64,000 nt of DNA from Phallusia mammillata (lineage: Eukaryota; Chordata; Ascidiacea; Phlebobranchia; Ascidiidae), in NCBI GenBank assembly GCA_003260075.1, contig QLIY01000399.1, positions 62,001 to 126,000 on the forward strand, in the 5' to 3' direction. Shown one piece after another: positions 1 through 13,800 of this stretch. The translations under genes and the position numbers were made by a program. The notes below the pieces were generated by a model. That model did no database searches and was not told the origin of the DNA. It worked only from the letters and a program-made list of their open reading frames with translations. The first letter of the stretch is position 1; each line of letters starts with the position of its first letter.

Positions 1-730
1 GCGTTTTGTCCTGAGTGTGTTGCTACACCTACACCCTCCCACTCAATTTCTGTGCCATAAAAATATTGTTTTAGGCATGCCATTGTACACATAGCCCCCC
101 CCCCCTTGCAAGGTTTTAGAGACAAATTTTAAACGGGATTGTATGTTTGAAAAAAAAGCTTTCAATTCTTTTGCGTTTTGTCCTGAGTGTGTTGCTACAC
201 CTACAACCTCCCACTCAATTTCTGTGCCATAGAAATATTGTTTTAGGCATGCCATTGTACACATATTATGAAAAGATGAACATAATTTATGTTTTTTATT
301 AATAAACATGTGGAAATAATAGTGAATGAATTACAACAACATTCATTCAATAGTGTATTTTTGACATTTAAGTGTTGTTTACATTTGCTACTAATATTTT
401 ACACATATTTCTAAAACATTCTTTGTGCAGATGGAATCTACCAACATACGACAAGCAACACTGCAGGTCTGTACTAAATAATACAAAATATTAAAAAATG
501 TTTATTTACTTTTTGTGTCTAAGTAGTAAGTACTAACGTTAAGACAATTAGTTAATTATAGTGAGATAAACAAGAGCATCAAGTTTTTTAGTGTTTTGAG
601 CCCCCCCCCCTTGTGTCTAAGTAGTAAGTACTAACGTTAAGACAATTAGTTAATTATATTGAGATAAACAAGAGCATTAAGTTTTTTACTGATTTGAATT
701 TTTTGAGCAACTTTCCAAAACTTTTAAGGT
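1..730 (+). repeat. Intron sequence with two C-run duplications
   Basis: Bases 1-93 recur almost identically at 173-265 with a run of 11 C's at 95-105 near the join. Bases from about 513 recur at about 611 after ten C's at 601-610. The copies differ at only a few bases, as two alleles would. Apart from the tentative mini-exon at 431-466 I see no coding sequence here. Confidence 0.7.
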
Positions 731-918
731 ACGGTTTACCGATTGGCGTTTGAAAACAAAACGGTAAAGGATGCCTCCATCTTCTCCACACAACCTGCTA
801 CTGGTCCAACACAATTGACCACGTGGTCTGCCGACGACCGTTACCATAGCGACAGCTGGAGACTTCTTGGAACTCCGATATCAGGTCCATCATCAAGCAT
901 TACATCAGAACTTGCAAG
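431..918 (+). CDS. Triad 1, C module (exons 431-466 tentative, 729-918)
   Basis: Exon 729-918 reads TVYRLAFENKTVKDASIF... and ends WRLLGTPISGPSSSITSELA-R, with the donor splitting the Arg codon after two bases. That is the same ending as every later C module (for example VIGHTAVEG...AVMA-R). The 36-bp exon 431-466 (acceptor TGCAG, donor GTCTGT) would add DGIYQHTTSNTAG in the right phase (1 to 1), but it is so short that it is only tentative. The A and B modules of this triad lie outside the window. Confidence 0.7.
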
Positions 919-3900
919 GTGATTAAGAATTTTAAACGCCTGTAATATTTTGGATAGTTTAATAGTTATTGTAAAATATGGTGCGTGTTTCGGACAATGG
1001 TAAACTCTCTAGGTCAGGTGTGTCAAACGCAAACAACTTTGAAGGCTAAAAACAAACGTTTAAGTAAGTCGAGGGCCGCACTATCGAAGCATTTGTTACA
1101 GTGTAACATGACGACAAAAAATATTCCATGATTAAAGTAACATGTTCTTAAATGCCATTAACTACCTTAAAAACAATATTGTAATCAATTACAAACAGAT
1201 AAATACAGTGCAGCAGAGTAAAAGAACCAACGACAATGACGCAACAATAAAAAATGCTGATTCTGAAGATGGGCTATTTCGATCATCCTATTAAAACTTT
1301 GCATATACCACTAACAGAGAATGATTATATTATGTAAACTTACTGGTCTGACAGGGTAAATGACATAACTTCCAAAAAATTACTTTGTGGCCCACACAAA
1401 AACTCTTAAGGACCGCATGTTTGAGACCCCTGCTCAAGGTAATAAAAAATAACTAAGAAAAACAGGAAGTTACTGGTTCAAAATGATTGGGAACACACGG
1501 ACTTAAACCACAAATGCAAAAACTTTACAAATAACAGACAAAAATGTATTTGATTGGGGGTTAATACGATGTTAACATTTACACACAAAAGAATTAAAAA
1601 ATATGCTGTATTATTAGTAAAGAATGTTATGTCTTGTTAGGTCAATTCAAGGGCATGGAATAACCCAACCCACAGGGTTTAGCCTCATTGGTGAAGACGA
1701 TGTAAACAGATACTGGAAAATTGAGTGTCCAGCCACTTACGTAGCACTCGGCGACGTAGTGTCCAATATGACGTCTCCGCCTGACGTCAACAATTTTGCT
1801 TGTGTCCACGAGGTTTTCGTGTCACGAGGGAGACTTGATCCAAACCCCAAATGGTAAGTTTCATTTTTAACCTGTTTACAAACAAATGATAAAAGAAAGT
1901 AAATGGTTACTTACACAAGACCTCTACAAGATACACCTATTTCGTTCTTAGGGAAATCAATTTATGTAGATACAAGAATAAATATAAGTTAATTTGTGTT
2001 GCTCAGTGGTAGACAACTTTTTCAACCCCGCGTATGTTTTGCTTGTAATAGTACACTGTGCCAGCAGATTTAAATCTTAATCATAACGCAAATGTATTCT
2101 TGTATGTTAACAATATTGCATAATATCATGGTAACAATTTGTGCCTGGGACTACCAACTTTTGCTCTTGCTAATTTGCAAGTATTTCTATGGTAAGCCCC
2201 CCCCCCTTGATCCAAACCCCAAGTGGTAAGTTTCATTTTTAACCTGTTTACAAACAAATGATAAAAGGAAAGAAAATGGTTACTTACACAAGATATCTAC
2301 AAGATGCACCTATTTAGTACCTAGGGAAATCAATTTATTTAGACACAGGAATAAACATGAGTTAATTTGTGTTGCTCAGTGGTCGACAACTTTTTCAACC
2401 CCTCGTCTGTTTTGCTTGTAATAATACACTGTGCCAGCAGATTTGAATCTTAATCATAACGCAAATGTATTCTTGTATGTTAACAATATTGCATAATATC
2501 ATGCTAACGATTCGTGCCAGGGACTACCAACCTTTGCTCTTGCTAATTTGCAAATATTTCTATGGTAAAGTATTGCTGATGGTTTGATTAAATCTATCAC
2601 AGTTACGTTTTGTGTATCAGCAGAACATGTAACTTTGTATTGTTTTTGTGTTGCTCAGGCAAATTCCAAACAGCGACTTAGAAGTGCGTGAAATATTCTC
2701 ATCTTACTGTCCTGGTCGCAATCTGTCTTACTTTGCCGTTTTCAACACATCACGTGTCGAACCACGTGTTGTAGCACTAAAACCTGTTGATAGTGAGTAA
2801 AAAAAGTTCCAGTTTTAAGCTGTGATAGGAGAAATTTTACATTTTCCTCCATTGAGACATTGTCGCTTTCCTATTCAAACAGATAATGAGCTTTATCGGC
2901 TAAATTAAATCTATATAACCCATCAATCATAGTGAAAATTTGTAAACTACACATTTCATATGAACTGAGCAAGAGAAAAGTTTATTAAATATGCCTGGCA
3001 AAACACTAAACTTTTAATCAGACAAAATAGTCAGCCAGGCAAATTGTTTCAATTCTTTACCCCCCCCCCCCTAGCACTAAAACCTGTTGATAGTGAGTAA
3101 AAAAAGTTCCAGTTTTAAGTTGTGATAGGAGACCTCAACAAATGTTCTCAGAAATTTTACATTTTCCTCCATTGAGACATTGTCGCTTTCCTATTCAAAC
3201 AGATAATGAGCTTTATCGGCTAAATTAAATTTATATAACCCATCAATCATAGTGAAAATTTGTAAACTACACATTTCATATGAACTGAGCAAGAGAAAAG
3301 TTTATTAAATATGCCTGGCAAAACACTAAACTTTTAATCAGACAAAATAGTCAGCCAGGCAAATTGTTTCAATTCTTTACCAGAGTTAGCATCTACAGTT
3401 TCTTATTTAAACAGAATTAAACTTATGACTTTTTCTATGGTGCCATTAACACCGACACCGACATTTTTATTCAGAACTTACGATTCACTGCAAAGAACCC
3501 ATCACAGTTCCAGCTACACCATCGCCAAAACCTATTCCAGCCCCAAGTCTTGTGCCACCAACACCCCCTGTTATCCACCAAAAGTTTACAGCAGGTATAA
3601 AACTATGCTAAATTCAAGGTCTAAATGCTTTACCTGAAACGTTGTCTAACATACGCGAGTTAATGTTTTGTTTCTTTGTTTTTGTTCACTTGTCAGTACA
3701 TGAAGAGATCATGCACAAAAAACAACGTTTTTGATTTGTAAAATTGTCCACGTTTCATTGCGCCAGTTATATAGTTTTGTATGCCATGAAAACTATAAAA
3801 TAAAGTAAATGTTTTTTGAGAGGTAGTTTTAGGGCTGTAGATTATTTTTTTGCTAATTTGTCGAAATTTGATTCTATAAAATAATATAACTTTCAGACAC

Positions 3901-6367
3901 TCATTCGGTAAAGTAAAAACTTCTGTATAATATTATCCTATTTGTAGGCAACGCATTAAGGGGATGGGGTTGTTACAATATTCGTGATTCGATTCTAATG
4001 GGGACAGAGATCAACGCTACAGCATTGGATGGCAAGATCTATAAGGACTCGTGTATGGTAAGCCTACATGAAAGCAAACTGAAGCCCGAACTATTTAATA
4101 TTTTGTTGTTCTGGACTGAATTGGTATATACAGCTAACACATTTAACCATTGTGTTGCTGGTTTTAGGACTTAAAAAAGATTTGGTTGTCAAATGAGATT
4201 AAAATTGTTGAGATGCCAAGTTGTACAAACTACTTCTATTTGTAAGATATATCAACATTCATTTAGATTTTATTTAAATTAATAAGTCTCTGTTTTAGTT
4301 TCAGCACAGTTGCATTAAAAACCAACTTGAGTAAACGAATAGATGTAAGTTAGTTGCAATATGAAATGCCGAATTATATAAACCACTACGATTTGTAAGA
4401 TATATCAATATGCATCTAGATTTCTACCGAATTGAAAACTCTTTGTTTTATTCTCAGGAAAGTTGCATTAAAAACTCAGAGTGCGTNTTCGGCATGATTG
4501 TTGCAGAGGTTGATATTAAACATCCATTAGATTTTAAAGACGTTTGCAAGTTTTGTTTTTGTAGGATAACAGTTCAAAAAAATTAAAACTTGGGCCTTAA
4601 TACAAATCTATGCTGTTAATAAAGCCCAACATTTTCATACCCCCCCCCCTGGGCCTTATTGCAAGCAATGGCTGACAAACAAAACCGTAATAAAACTTGT
4701 TTGAAGAAATTATTTTGTCCAGATCGGATAATGCTTCAATTAAACTAAAATGAACCCATTACTAATATATCTTAATAAGTTTTCATTTCGAAAACACAAC
4801 CTTTCCATTTTACCAATTTTAACAAAAAATAATAAAAAGTTGAAAATAAAGCCCCCCCCCCAGATGTAAGTTAGTTGCAATATGAAATGCCGAATTATAT
4901 AAACCACTACGATTTGTAAGATATATCAATATGCATCTAGATTTCTACCGCCCCCCCCCCATATTTTGTTGTTCTGGACTGAATTGGTATATACAGCTAA
5001 CACATTTAACCAGTGTGTTGCTGGTTTTAGGACTTAAAAAAGATTTGGTTGTCAAATGAGATCAAAATTGTTGAGATGCCAAGTTGTACAAACTACTTCT
5101 ATTTTTAAGATACATCAACATTCATTTAGATTTTATTTAAATTAAGAAGTCTCTGTTTTAGTTTCAGCACAGTTGCATTAAAAACCAACTTGAGTAAACG
5201 AATCCCCCCCCCCGAGTGCGTAGTATGGAGTTTTGTGCCTGCTCTGCTTTCGCCATGGCGGAGAAGTCCCTACACGAGCGAACGTTGCTATCACGTGCTT
5301 AGCAACGACCCGGTGGCAAACCTCACTCTTGCCGATTCTCCCGACGCATTTATGGGGTTCACAAACTGTGAAAGCGGTGAGGGTTTGATTTAAACTTGTG
5401 ATTTTATGTAATTTGTGTTGATTAGTTCAAAGCTTCGTGTAGGTGTCAGTTTTCACTGAAAGATGTCTCTCTTTGGAAGTGTTCCCCCCCCCCGAGTGCG
5501 TAGTATGGAGTTTTGTGCCTGCTCTGCTTTCGCCATGGCGGGGAACTCCCTACACGAACGAACGTTGCTATCACGTGCTTAGCAACGACCTAGTGGCAAA
5601 CCTCACTCTTGCCGATTCTCCCGACGCATTCATGGGGTTCACAAACTGTGAAAGCGGTGAGGGTTTGATTTAAACTTTTGATTTTATGTAATTTGTGTTA
5701 ATTAGTTCAAAGCTTCGTGTAGGTGTTAGTTTTCACTGAAAGGTGTCTCTCTTTGGAAGTGATTTTTTAAAGTATAGTTTTACACCAACAATGCAATTTT
5801 TTGGGGGTGATCACTTTTCAAACTAGTTGCTCTCGTTGTTGCGACTTTTCTTCGCACTGTATGTGCATTGCAACTTCCAAATGTAGTTCTAGCTTGGTGT
5901 TACACAACTGCGTTTCAACATCAAGCTTTAAAACATAAAACATGAACATTTAATAATTTTGAAACACGCAGTTTAAGAACCACTGTTCTAAAGGAACCAA
6001 GCTGGTCAAAAATGACTGGTAATTTAAATTACCGCTGAAACATTTGTGTAAAGAAAAAGTAACACACTATGAACTTCCTATTCAGGTTACGTGGGTTGTT
6101 TTGCGGACACCGCGGGTTTAAGAGATCTGGAAATATCGGGTTCTTACAAAGGAGCCACTATCGACAGTTGCAAGCAGTCATGCAGTGCCAAAGGTGCTGC
6201 CTACTTCGGTCTGCAGGTTAGTACATCTTCTCGTAACGACTGACCGTTCACCAAAACGTCGCAAGCATAAATGCGTTTGCGACTGTTGATTGTCCTCGTT
6301 AGAGTTTGATTGTAATTAAAAACTGATATTTGTTAGTTTTAAAATTGAGTGGTATATTCAAAAGTCA

Positions 6368-6440
<73 letters not shown>

Positions 6441-7771
6441 TTGCGATGCAATTAAACGGATTATGCGATTAACCGGATTCGTCTGTATCTTTAAATACAC
6501 TCAAACAGATTGTAAACTTATTTTATTGCGTTATTTAAATACAATCCTGAACAGATGAATGATAAAAATATTCCTAGAACACACAAACAACAGTTCACAT
6601 ACAAACGCATTGAAAGTAAACATCAAGTTAACTTTTCTTCTGTACAGCTAATGCAACGAAACAGACTGAATGCAAGGTTGCGACTTGCCACATGGTCGAA
6701 ATCAATCGTACATGACCTGATTCACGTATAAATAAAACAACAACTATTAAATGCAAAAGTACACGGATGATCTCTACTTTTTAAACCCGTTTTCCGTTTA
6801 AAAAGGGAGCTTTCCAAGATTAAATTGACCCTCAAGTATCTTTGGCATTCTAATCACGCATTAATATTGCCTGCGTATAACTCCACGTGTAAAAGTTGTG
6901 TTTATCAGCGGTTGAAAACCTTGGCATAAAAAAGGGTGTGGTCAAGTGCATTTTTTAAGTGGCCTAAAATATTGTTTTGTCTTCGTTAGTTCGGACGAGA
7001 ATGTTGGTGTGGGGAAACGTTTGGAAGTCACGGATGGATGCCCACAGAACAAGCCTGCTCCATGGCATGTACGTCGAATCCTACAGAAGTTTGTGGCAAC
7101 AACGCAACCAACTCCCTCTACAGAACCGGTATATTTCTCTGCAACATTTCCTTGAGTCGCTTAAAACTCGCTAGTTAACCTGAAAATCCGAAAATTTGAT
7201 AAAGATTGAAATAACGTATTTGAATAAACTTCACTGAGTAGTAACAGAACCCCACGATGCCAAAACTGTGTTATTTTAAGTCAACAAAAGTCTGCACAGA
7301 AAATTTTTAAAAAATAAATAAACTAGCAATCATTTTAACGGATGTTAAATTTGTATAACAAAGTTGACAACATCTGTTACTGGCTTATGGTAAGTTTTAT
7401 GCTTCAGGATTATTCGGAAACGATTCAATGTTGGTTTTGGGTCAAGTTTCAATGGCTGAACATGTTCTCGAAAATGCTGAAATCATTGAAGGTAAGTTTG
7501 TGGAAATTGTTTGAAGGACAAAAACTATAGCACTTCACACAACTTGAAACTACGAGATAGTCCAAGAAAAATTAGTTGACCACTGTCGCCTCGCAGTTAC
7601 AGAAATCCAAACTTCAGTGGCATACAGTTACATGACATGGACTTGAAGTGCCTAAGTTTGACATAACACTATTTGCTTTTGCAGAGAAAGCCATATACGA
7701 TTGTCGTTTCCGTTGCGAATGGGATTGCAAGTTTTGGGCTCACAACGGTTCACATTGTTTCCTTATCAATG

Positions 7772-7865
<94 letters not shown>

Positions 7866-10800
7866 CGAATCGATCGTTTGTCGGATTTCCAGATCAGTAT
7901 CCTCCTGCACGTAAGTTTACGTTTAAAGCATAAATGTGACTTGACCACAGAATCGGAAAATATGTAGTTGCAGTTATTTTATTGCACAGTTATGCCCTTG
8001 TGGCAATTTCATCGCTTAGTAATTACACGGCTGTAATGTTGTGAGTTTTGGGTGAAATGTGGGTGTCCCTTTGTGACACACACTAAAGGGTAATTTTATG
8101 CTTTGGGCATGGCGTTTTTAATTCAACGTTTTTTAACCCTTACGTAACACTTAAAAAATACACTTCTTGAGGATCCTCTGCGCCACAAAACATATACTAT
8201 ATCTTTCTCACGTATGGAGAGTTAGTTCTATCACCGATACAACGTCAACGAATCAAATTCAAGAATCTTGAGTAAACAAACGCCTTTGTTTAGCTTTGCT
8301 CGCCCTACAGACTCTTGCACTCTTGCCAGCTTATATTACTTGTTCTTGCCAACCTTATTTCGATCTCGTACCACTTGGACGCTCTGTGCTGCCACGCGTA
8401 TATTGGCCTCGTAAAATAACACTAAAGCACCACAACCAAATTTAATGAGATTTTTGTTTACCTCTCCACCAATTGGTCTACAAAACCAGATAAATAAATG
8501 ATAAAGTTGTGAATCCAGGTGTTTGTGAAAAAAACGGAAGCTACTCGAGTACCACCTGAAAAACCTTCGCGTACCACTAGTGGTATGCGTACCACAGGTT
8601 GGGAACCCCTGCCTTAAACGCAAAGTGAAAGTTGAGGGGAACCATGATTGGAAAACGCTGGTCAAAATTGTTTTATATTTATACAAATCAGTTAAATGAA
8701 CATAAATGTACTTGGATTGGCCCTGAAGCGTCTATGCACACCAACGATAACGGCACACTTGTAAATGCTTGGAAATGCTCGGTAACCGGCTGATTCGGTA
8801 CAACCCCTTTATTGGGCGTGATCCCAATATTAAATTCATGTACAATGGTTTACTATGTAGTTTATATTCATAAACTTCACAAATCTTAATTTAATCACGA
8901 GAAGCTCAACCACGCTTTGTCCTAAAGGAGAGTTACTGAAGACCTCGGACACCAGGCTTGAGATGAATGTCAAAGTGATTGACGTCCCGGTGACTTCCGC
9001 TGTTGTATTTCAAGAAGGTCGGAATCAATTTCTTTCTGTGCTTTCCGAAGTTTCTAATCTCAGTGGATACTTTCCACTTGGTCAAATCGGAGTTGTCAAT
9101 TCGTCCAGCAACGTCTCTTTTTTGTCGGTTGTACTAGCAAAGTAAGCGCGAATAATTGAAAAAAAAGTTAATGTATTTTACTTTAAGTGATGATAGAACT
9201 GCAATTAAATAGGGCAATGTTTTTAGCGCGTTTGGTGATCATTTGTTTTATTGCTTTATCATGCAAATATCACGATATTTTGTCTACAATCTGTAATATT
9301 GCGCATAGAACGATAAATACTTTATTTTGCCCATTATCGCCAATATATTTCTTATTGCATGTGTGGTGTGCCGGACATAAATTGATTTTTTGCCAGTCAA
9401 ACTAACTTTTCACGAATTGGCCGGAAAAAGCCATTATTTTCACCTTATATCTCGCATTTCTGATCATGTGCATTGTATCCCAAAGAGTACTTCTGGTTAG
9501 AAACCCCTTTGCTATGGTAAATTACTAGCTGGCACAACGTAATCACTTTGACATTTAATTCGCAGGCCAGTGGTAGGTCAACCTCTCGCTCTTCCAACGA
9601 GCATGCATGAGATATGGTCAAGAAACGAAGTACCAGGTGGCAACAATCCTTTGAAGTTTTATCACATGGAATGTCCGAAAGGTTGGTACAATGTCTAATC
9701 ACCTTTACAGCTCACTCAAAACCCCGCCTGAAGGCGTCATTAACCGGTCAAACCGGTGTCCCAAGCATTTCCACATGGTAATACACAGGCTAAAAAAATC
9801 TAACCTGCGGTTGGATTCAAACCCACGACGGAAGCCATTTCGAACCTCACCCGCTACAAACACCGCTAAATAGGCTCAATACTGATCCTGTCGAAAGTCG
9901 AATTACAAGCACCGTTGCTTGCCTCGTATGCTACACATGATGTCTGATCAGCAAAGATGAACGCATATTCATAAGTGGAATCAGCCTTGAAGCGTTCATG
10001 TAAACCAACGATCAATACACACATATATTTAAATCATTGCGCCATGTCTATTGAAAGCTGATTAAAAACAACATGCTAAAACAGGTTAAACGTTGCTTTA
10101 TATTTGAAATATAGGATACTCCTCTCTTGGAGACGTTGGAACAACATCAAAGACGAAACCGAACGGATACAGATGCGTTCACAACGATTTCCTCCGGCCT
10201 GTGACAATCGATGCCCAAATAATGTACGCAAGTTTGAAAGCTTTACGAGAAAATGATATGTTGCCATTACTATAGTTTTCTGATACTAACGATTTTAGCT
10301 CTTTCATTATTATTTTTGTGTTACTCAGTAAGCTTGAAGGTGGTACACAGAGTTTGAATTACAGAAAACGTTTGAAAGATTTCTATTTTATTCTTTTGTT
10401 TTTAGAAATATTATGAAGTCTGTAGAATGTAATCATTCAATTATACGACTAAAACACAATTTAGTTAGCATTGAGGCAATTTCTTGTCTAAAATGACAAT
10501 AGGTTTGTCTGAATCCTAGATACTTGATGATAACGTTTCATGTTGCCTCAAAGGTAATTTAGTGTAAGCTACTCAGTTAGTGACCTCTGTACCTAAATAA
10601 ATCGGAGCCCGAACCCGATTAATTTTATTTAACTAGGCCTGAATTAGTCCTGAAAGTGAATTTTAATTTTATTTAACTTGGGCATGGACCTAAACCCGGG
10701 CTAATTTAGAACATATACCCATGCTGCATTTTTTTTACATATTTAACTGACCAGAAATTTAACCGGAAACAACTTTAACTGACCAGAATTTTAACCGGAA

Positions 10801-13800
10801 ACAACTTTAACTGACTGAATTTATTTGAAGGTTCGTGTACATGTTTTTTTAGGTCCGAGACTAGCCGCCGGTATCACGATGTATCTGTGTGGAGCACAAA
10901 ACCAGTGAATCCACATGCGGACATGAATTTTAACTTCTTTAAAGCGGTTGACCATCTTACAAAACCAGACCCCGACCACTTGCATTTGTTTACTCTTCCC
11001 AAGATTCTTCCAGGTAAGTTAATCGTAAAGTAATTCCGTACAATTCCACACTAGTGGCTGAGCTGTTTTTTTTTGTCGCAAATATTTTGTACATTGTTTG
11101 AAATTTTTCATCTAACGTGAAAAATTTTTCGATAAAACTTGGTCTTGTGTACATTTTGTAATCTTGAATCAAAAAAATGGCGTGCAGGCAAATACTACTA
11201 CAGAAGATGTAACCTCACTGGCTTTATATGTAACCTCACAGACCGGGACGGATCATTTTCCTACAAACTTCAAGACTTGAGCGAGATTGAAGTTGCCAGT
11301 GAAACGAGTCAGAATCCAAACATTGAAGCTTTCTACAGACAACCAAATGAAACTGCAGTGATCAAGATGTTCAGAGTGTTTGATGTAGAACTCCAAGACT
11401 CTGGCTATTTTAGGATTGGCCAGGTGGCATCAGCCGACAACGCTTTTGAAGCAGAAGTACCGAAAGTTCGGTAAGCAGCTAGTAGAAATGTAAAATTTAT
11501 GATGTGCCATAACTACTGGCGCTAACTTAAAAAGTGCTAAAAATGTTGTTATGGTTGGTAATCCAAATATTTATTTAAAACAAAAGACAGGTGTCCAAAT
11601 ATCTCTTTAAGCGGAGTCCCTGTGCCGCGGTTGTTTTAGTTTAAATTAGCAAAAATTGTATCAATTTTTAAATATCTATCTTAATGAACAACGTTTAGCT
11701 TTGAAGCATTAGTTTCTGAGCATTACACTAGAATGTTGAAAAAAATATAAGTCAGTACAACCAATGGACGATAAATTAAATTCTTATTGAAAACAATATC
11801 AGTTAGTTTCAGGTGACGGAATATATATTTTTCTAATGGCATCATCAGTTCCTTATTCAAATAGAAATCTAAAAAATTTTGTTTTTTTATTTACAGAAAC
11901 ATACAGGGCGATGGTCTTTCGTATCCAACTCGATCCGAATTAATCGGCAACGCGAGCGCTTTTGCTGATGCGGATGAATCAGCTAAAGTTGAAATGAGTT
12001 TTTGGAAGCTGGAGTGCAAGAGCGGATACCATGCCATCGGTGACGTTGTCACGACAACGAGAAATCCCCCGAATTTGCGCGACTATGCGTGTGTTAATCG
12101 CAAACACTTAAGCCCAGCGCACGCTGGAGGACTTGTGTGGTAAGTACAATTTGGGCATCTGTATTAGCGTGATTGAAGGATTTACTCTTAACCATTCGGT
12201 ATTTCAAATGTGCGAAACAGCTACAGTGAACCTCGATTAATCCGGAACAATGTACCGTACATTGCTTCGACGTACGGTGGCATCAGTGCTTGTCAAGTTA
12301 TAGCAACAAATGGGCCGAGGCATAGCCTTTCCGCCTGTTACTTGCAACTATTTGAGCTACTGCAATATACACCATTTTTCACCTACTGCTTTTATGTAGG
12401 AACCATCAATCTGAAAGCGCTCCTTTGCATGTGATAAGAGTAGAACCAGATTCCTGTGCTGAAGGACAGCAGATGAATTTCTTTATCGCTGCCAAACCTC
12501 ACAATGTGACTGGAAGAAACCTTTATGTCCTAAAGAAGAGCCCTGGTACCCTTTTCAATTAGCTTAATACTTGCCCATTTAAACCACGTAAACTAACTTT
12601 AAGATAATTTTTCAGATTTATCCTACACATGTCAATCCGCTGTAGTATACCCAGCCAGTATTTTAGGCACTACAATTGTACGTGAGATACCGTTGCTGGC
12701 AGAAGGTATGTGTCTTATTATTTAAATACAATAACAGCCACATTATTGTCATTGATTTGCAGTGTTGCAAGGCTCCTTCAAACAAATGATTAGAAACAAT
12801 CTTTTGGTTGGTCAACAAGTTCCCAAAACAACGGATCTACTTGAATGCAGGGTAGGTTTAAACACTATTGGGTAGGCCTATAGCTTTAAAGCGGGTGTGT
12901 AAACCACTGATAAAAGTTATGTTGTATTCCGAGCATTCTTATTAGGCAAGGTAAGAGCGCCAGCCCGAAAGCCCAGTTGATACTGTGTAGAGCCCCTGAT
13001 GTGTTTCTGTCGTTGGTTTGAGTCCCTCTCTGGCCCTGATCTTTCTAGCCTGATGCATTGTCTTAAAAGAGTTATACTGTAGTAGGTCAGATTGATAATA
13101 AAACGCAGAGCCTCGTACAGACTCCTGTCGTTGGTTCAAATCTTACCGCAGGTTCGATTTTTCTAGCCTGTGCCTTGCCTGGTAAAAAAAGCTTGTGAGA
13201 CCGGTCTGGCAATCTATGAATACGTTCAAGAAAAATCTTATTAAAGTGTGGCTTTAATGTTTTGTTTCATAGGACACCTGCTTCGGGTCTTGTGTTGCTG
13301 CTAGTTTCATCCCCAACTATACAGACAAAAAACAATCGATTTGCTATCATACATCACGTGACACACTACTTAGTGACGTGAAATTGCGATCGGTGGACGG
13401 GGCTTTCACCTACATCAACCAGCGAGACATTTCATCATCTGGTAAATAACAAATAGCAATTAACTTTTTTGGTGGTCTACTGTTACTTGAGTATAAACTA
13501 ATTACTCGTACTGGAATTGTTTATTGATCAAGAAACTCCCTAATAGTTTGACTTTCAAATTACTGTTGTTTTTTTTACCTCAACAATGTGGATAAACAAG
13601 CATTCAAGCCTTGTAGAAGGCAATCCACTTATTGTACTCTTTAAATATTTTATCTTACTCGCAGACAACGTACTATTTATTTCGGAAAGGTAAAGTTAAA
13701 ATAAACACTTGATCTTTACAGGGTAATTTAGACCCAGTGTTCATTATGCGAATTATAGCCGTCATAAACTATTATTGTTATTGTTTTATGTTTTACAGAA

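Noticed and set aside
95..5493. Regularly spaced C runs as a CRISPR-like or satellite array
   Set aside because: Spacing and flanking sequence vary, and the flanks are duplicates of nearby introns. Contig joins explain them better.
6349..6558. Open frame with a long poly-Pro tract
   Set aside because: It is the 72-C run read as codons inside the WSC intron; no splice or protein support.
7648..7948. Overlapping poly-Pro and poly-Gly reading frames on both strands
   Set aside because: All are the 92-C run. Only the outer parts of exon 7685-7910 are real coding sequence, and they are in different frames.
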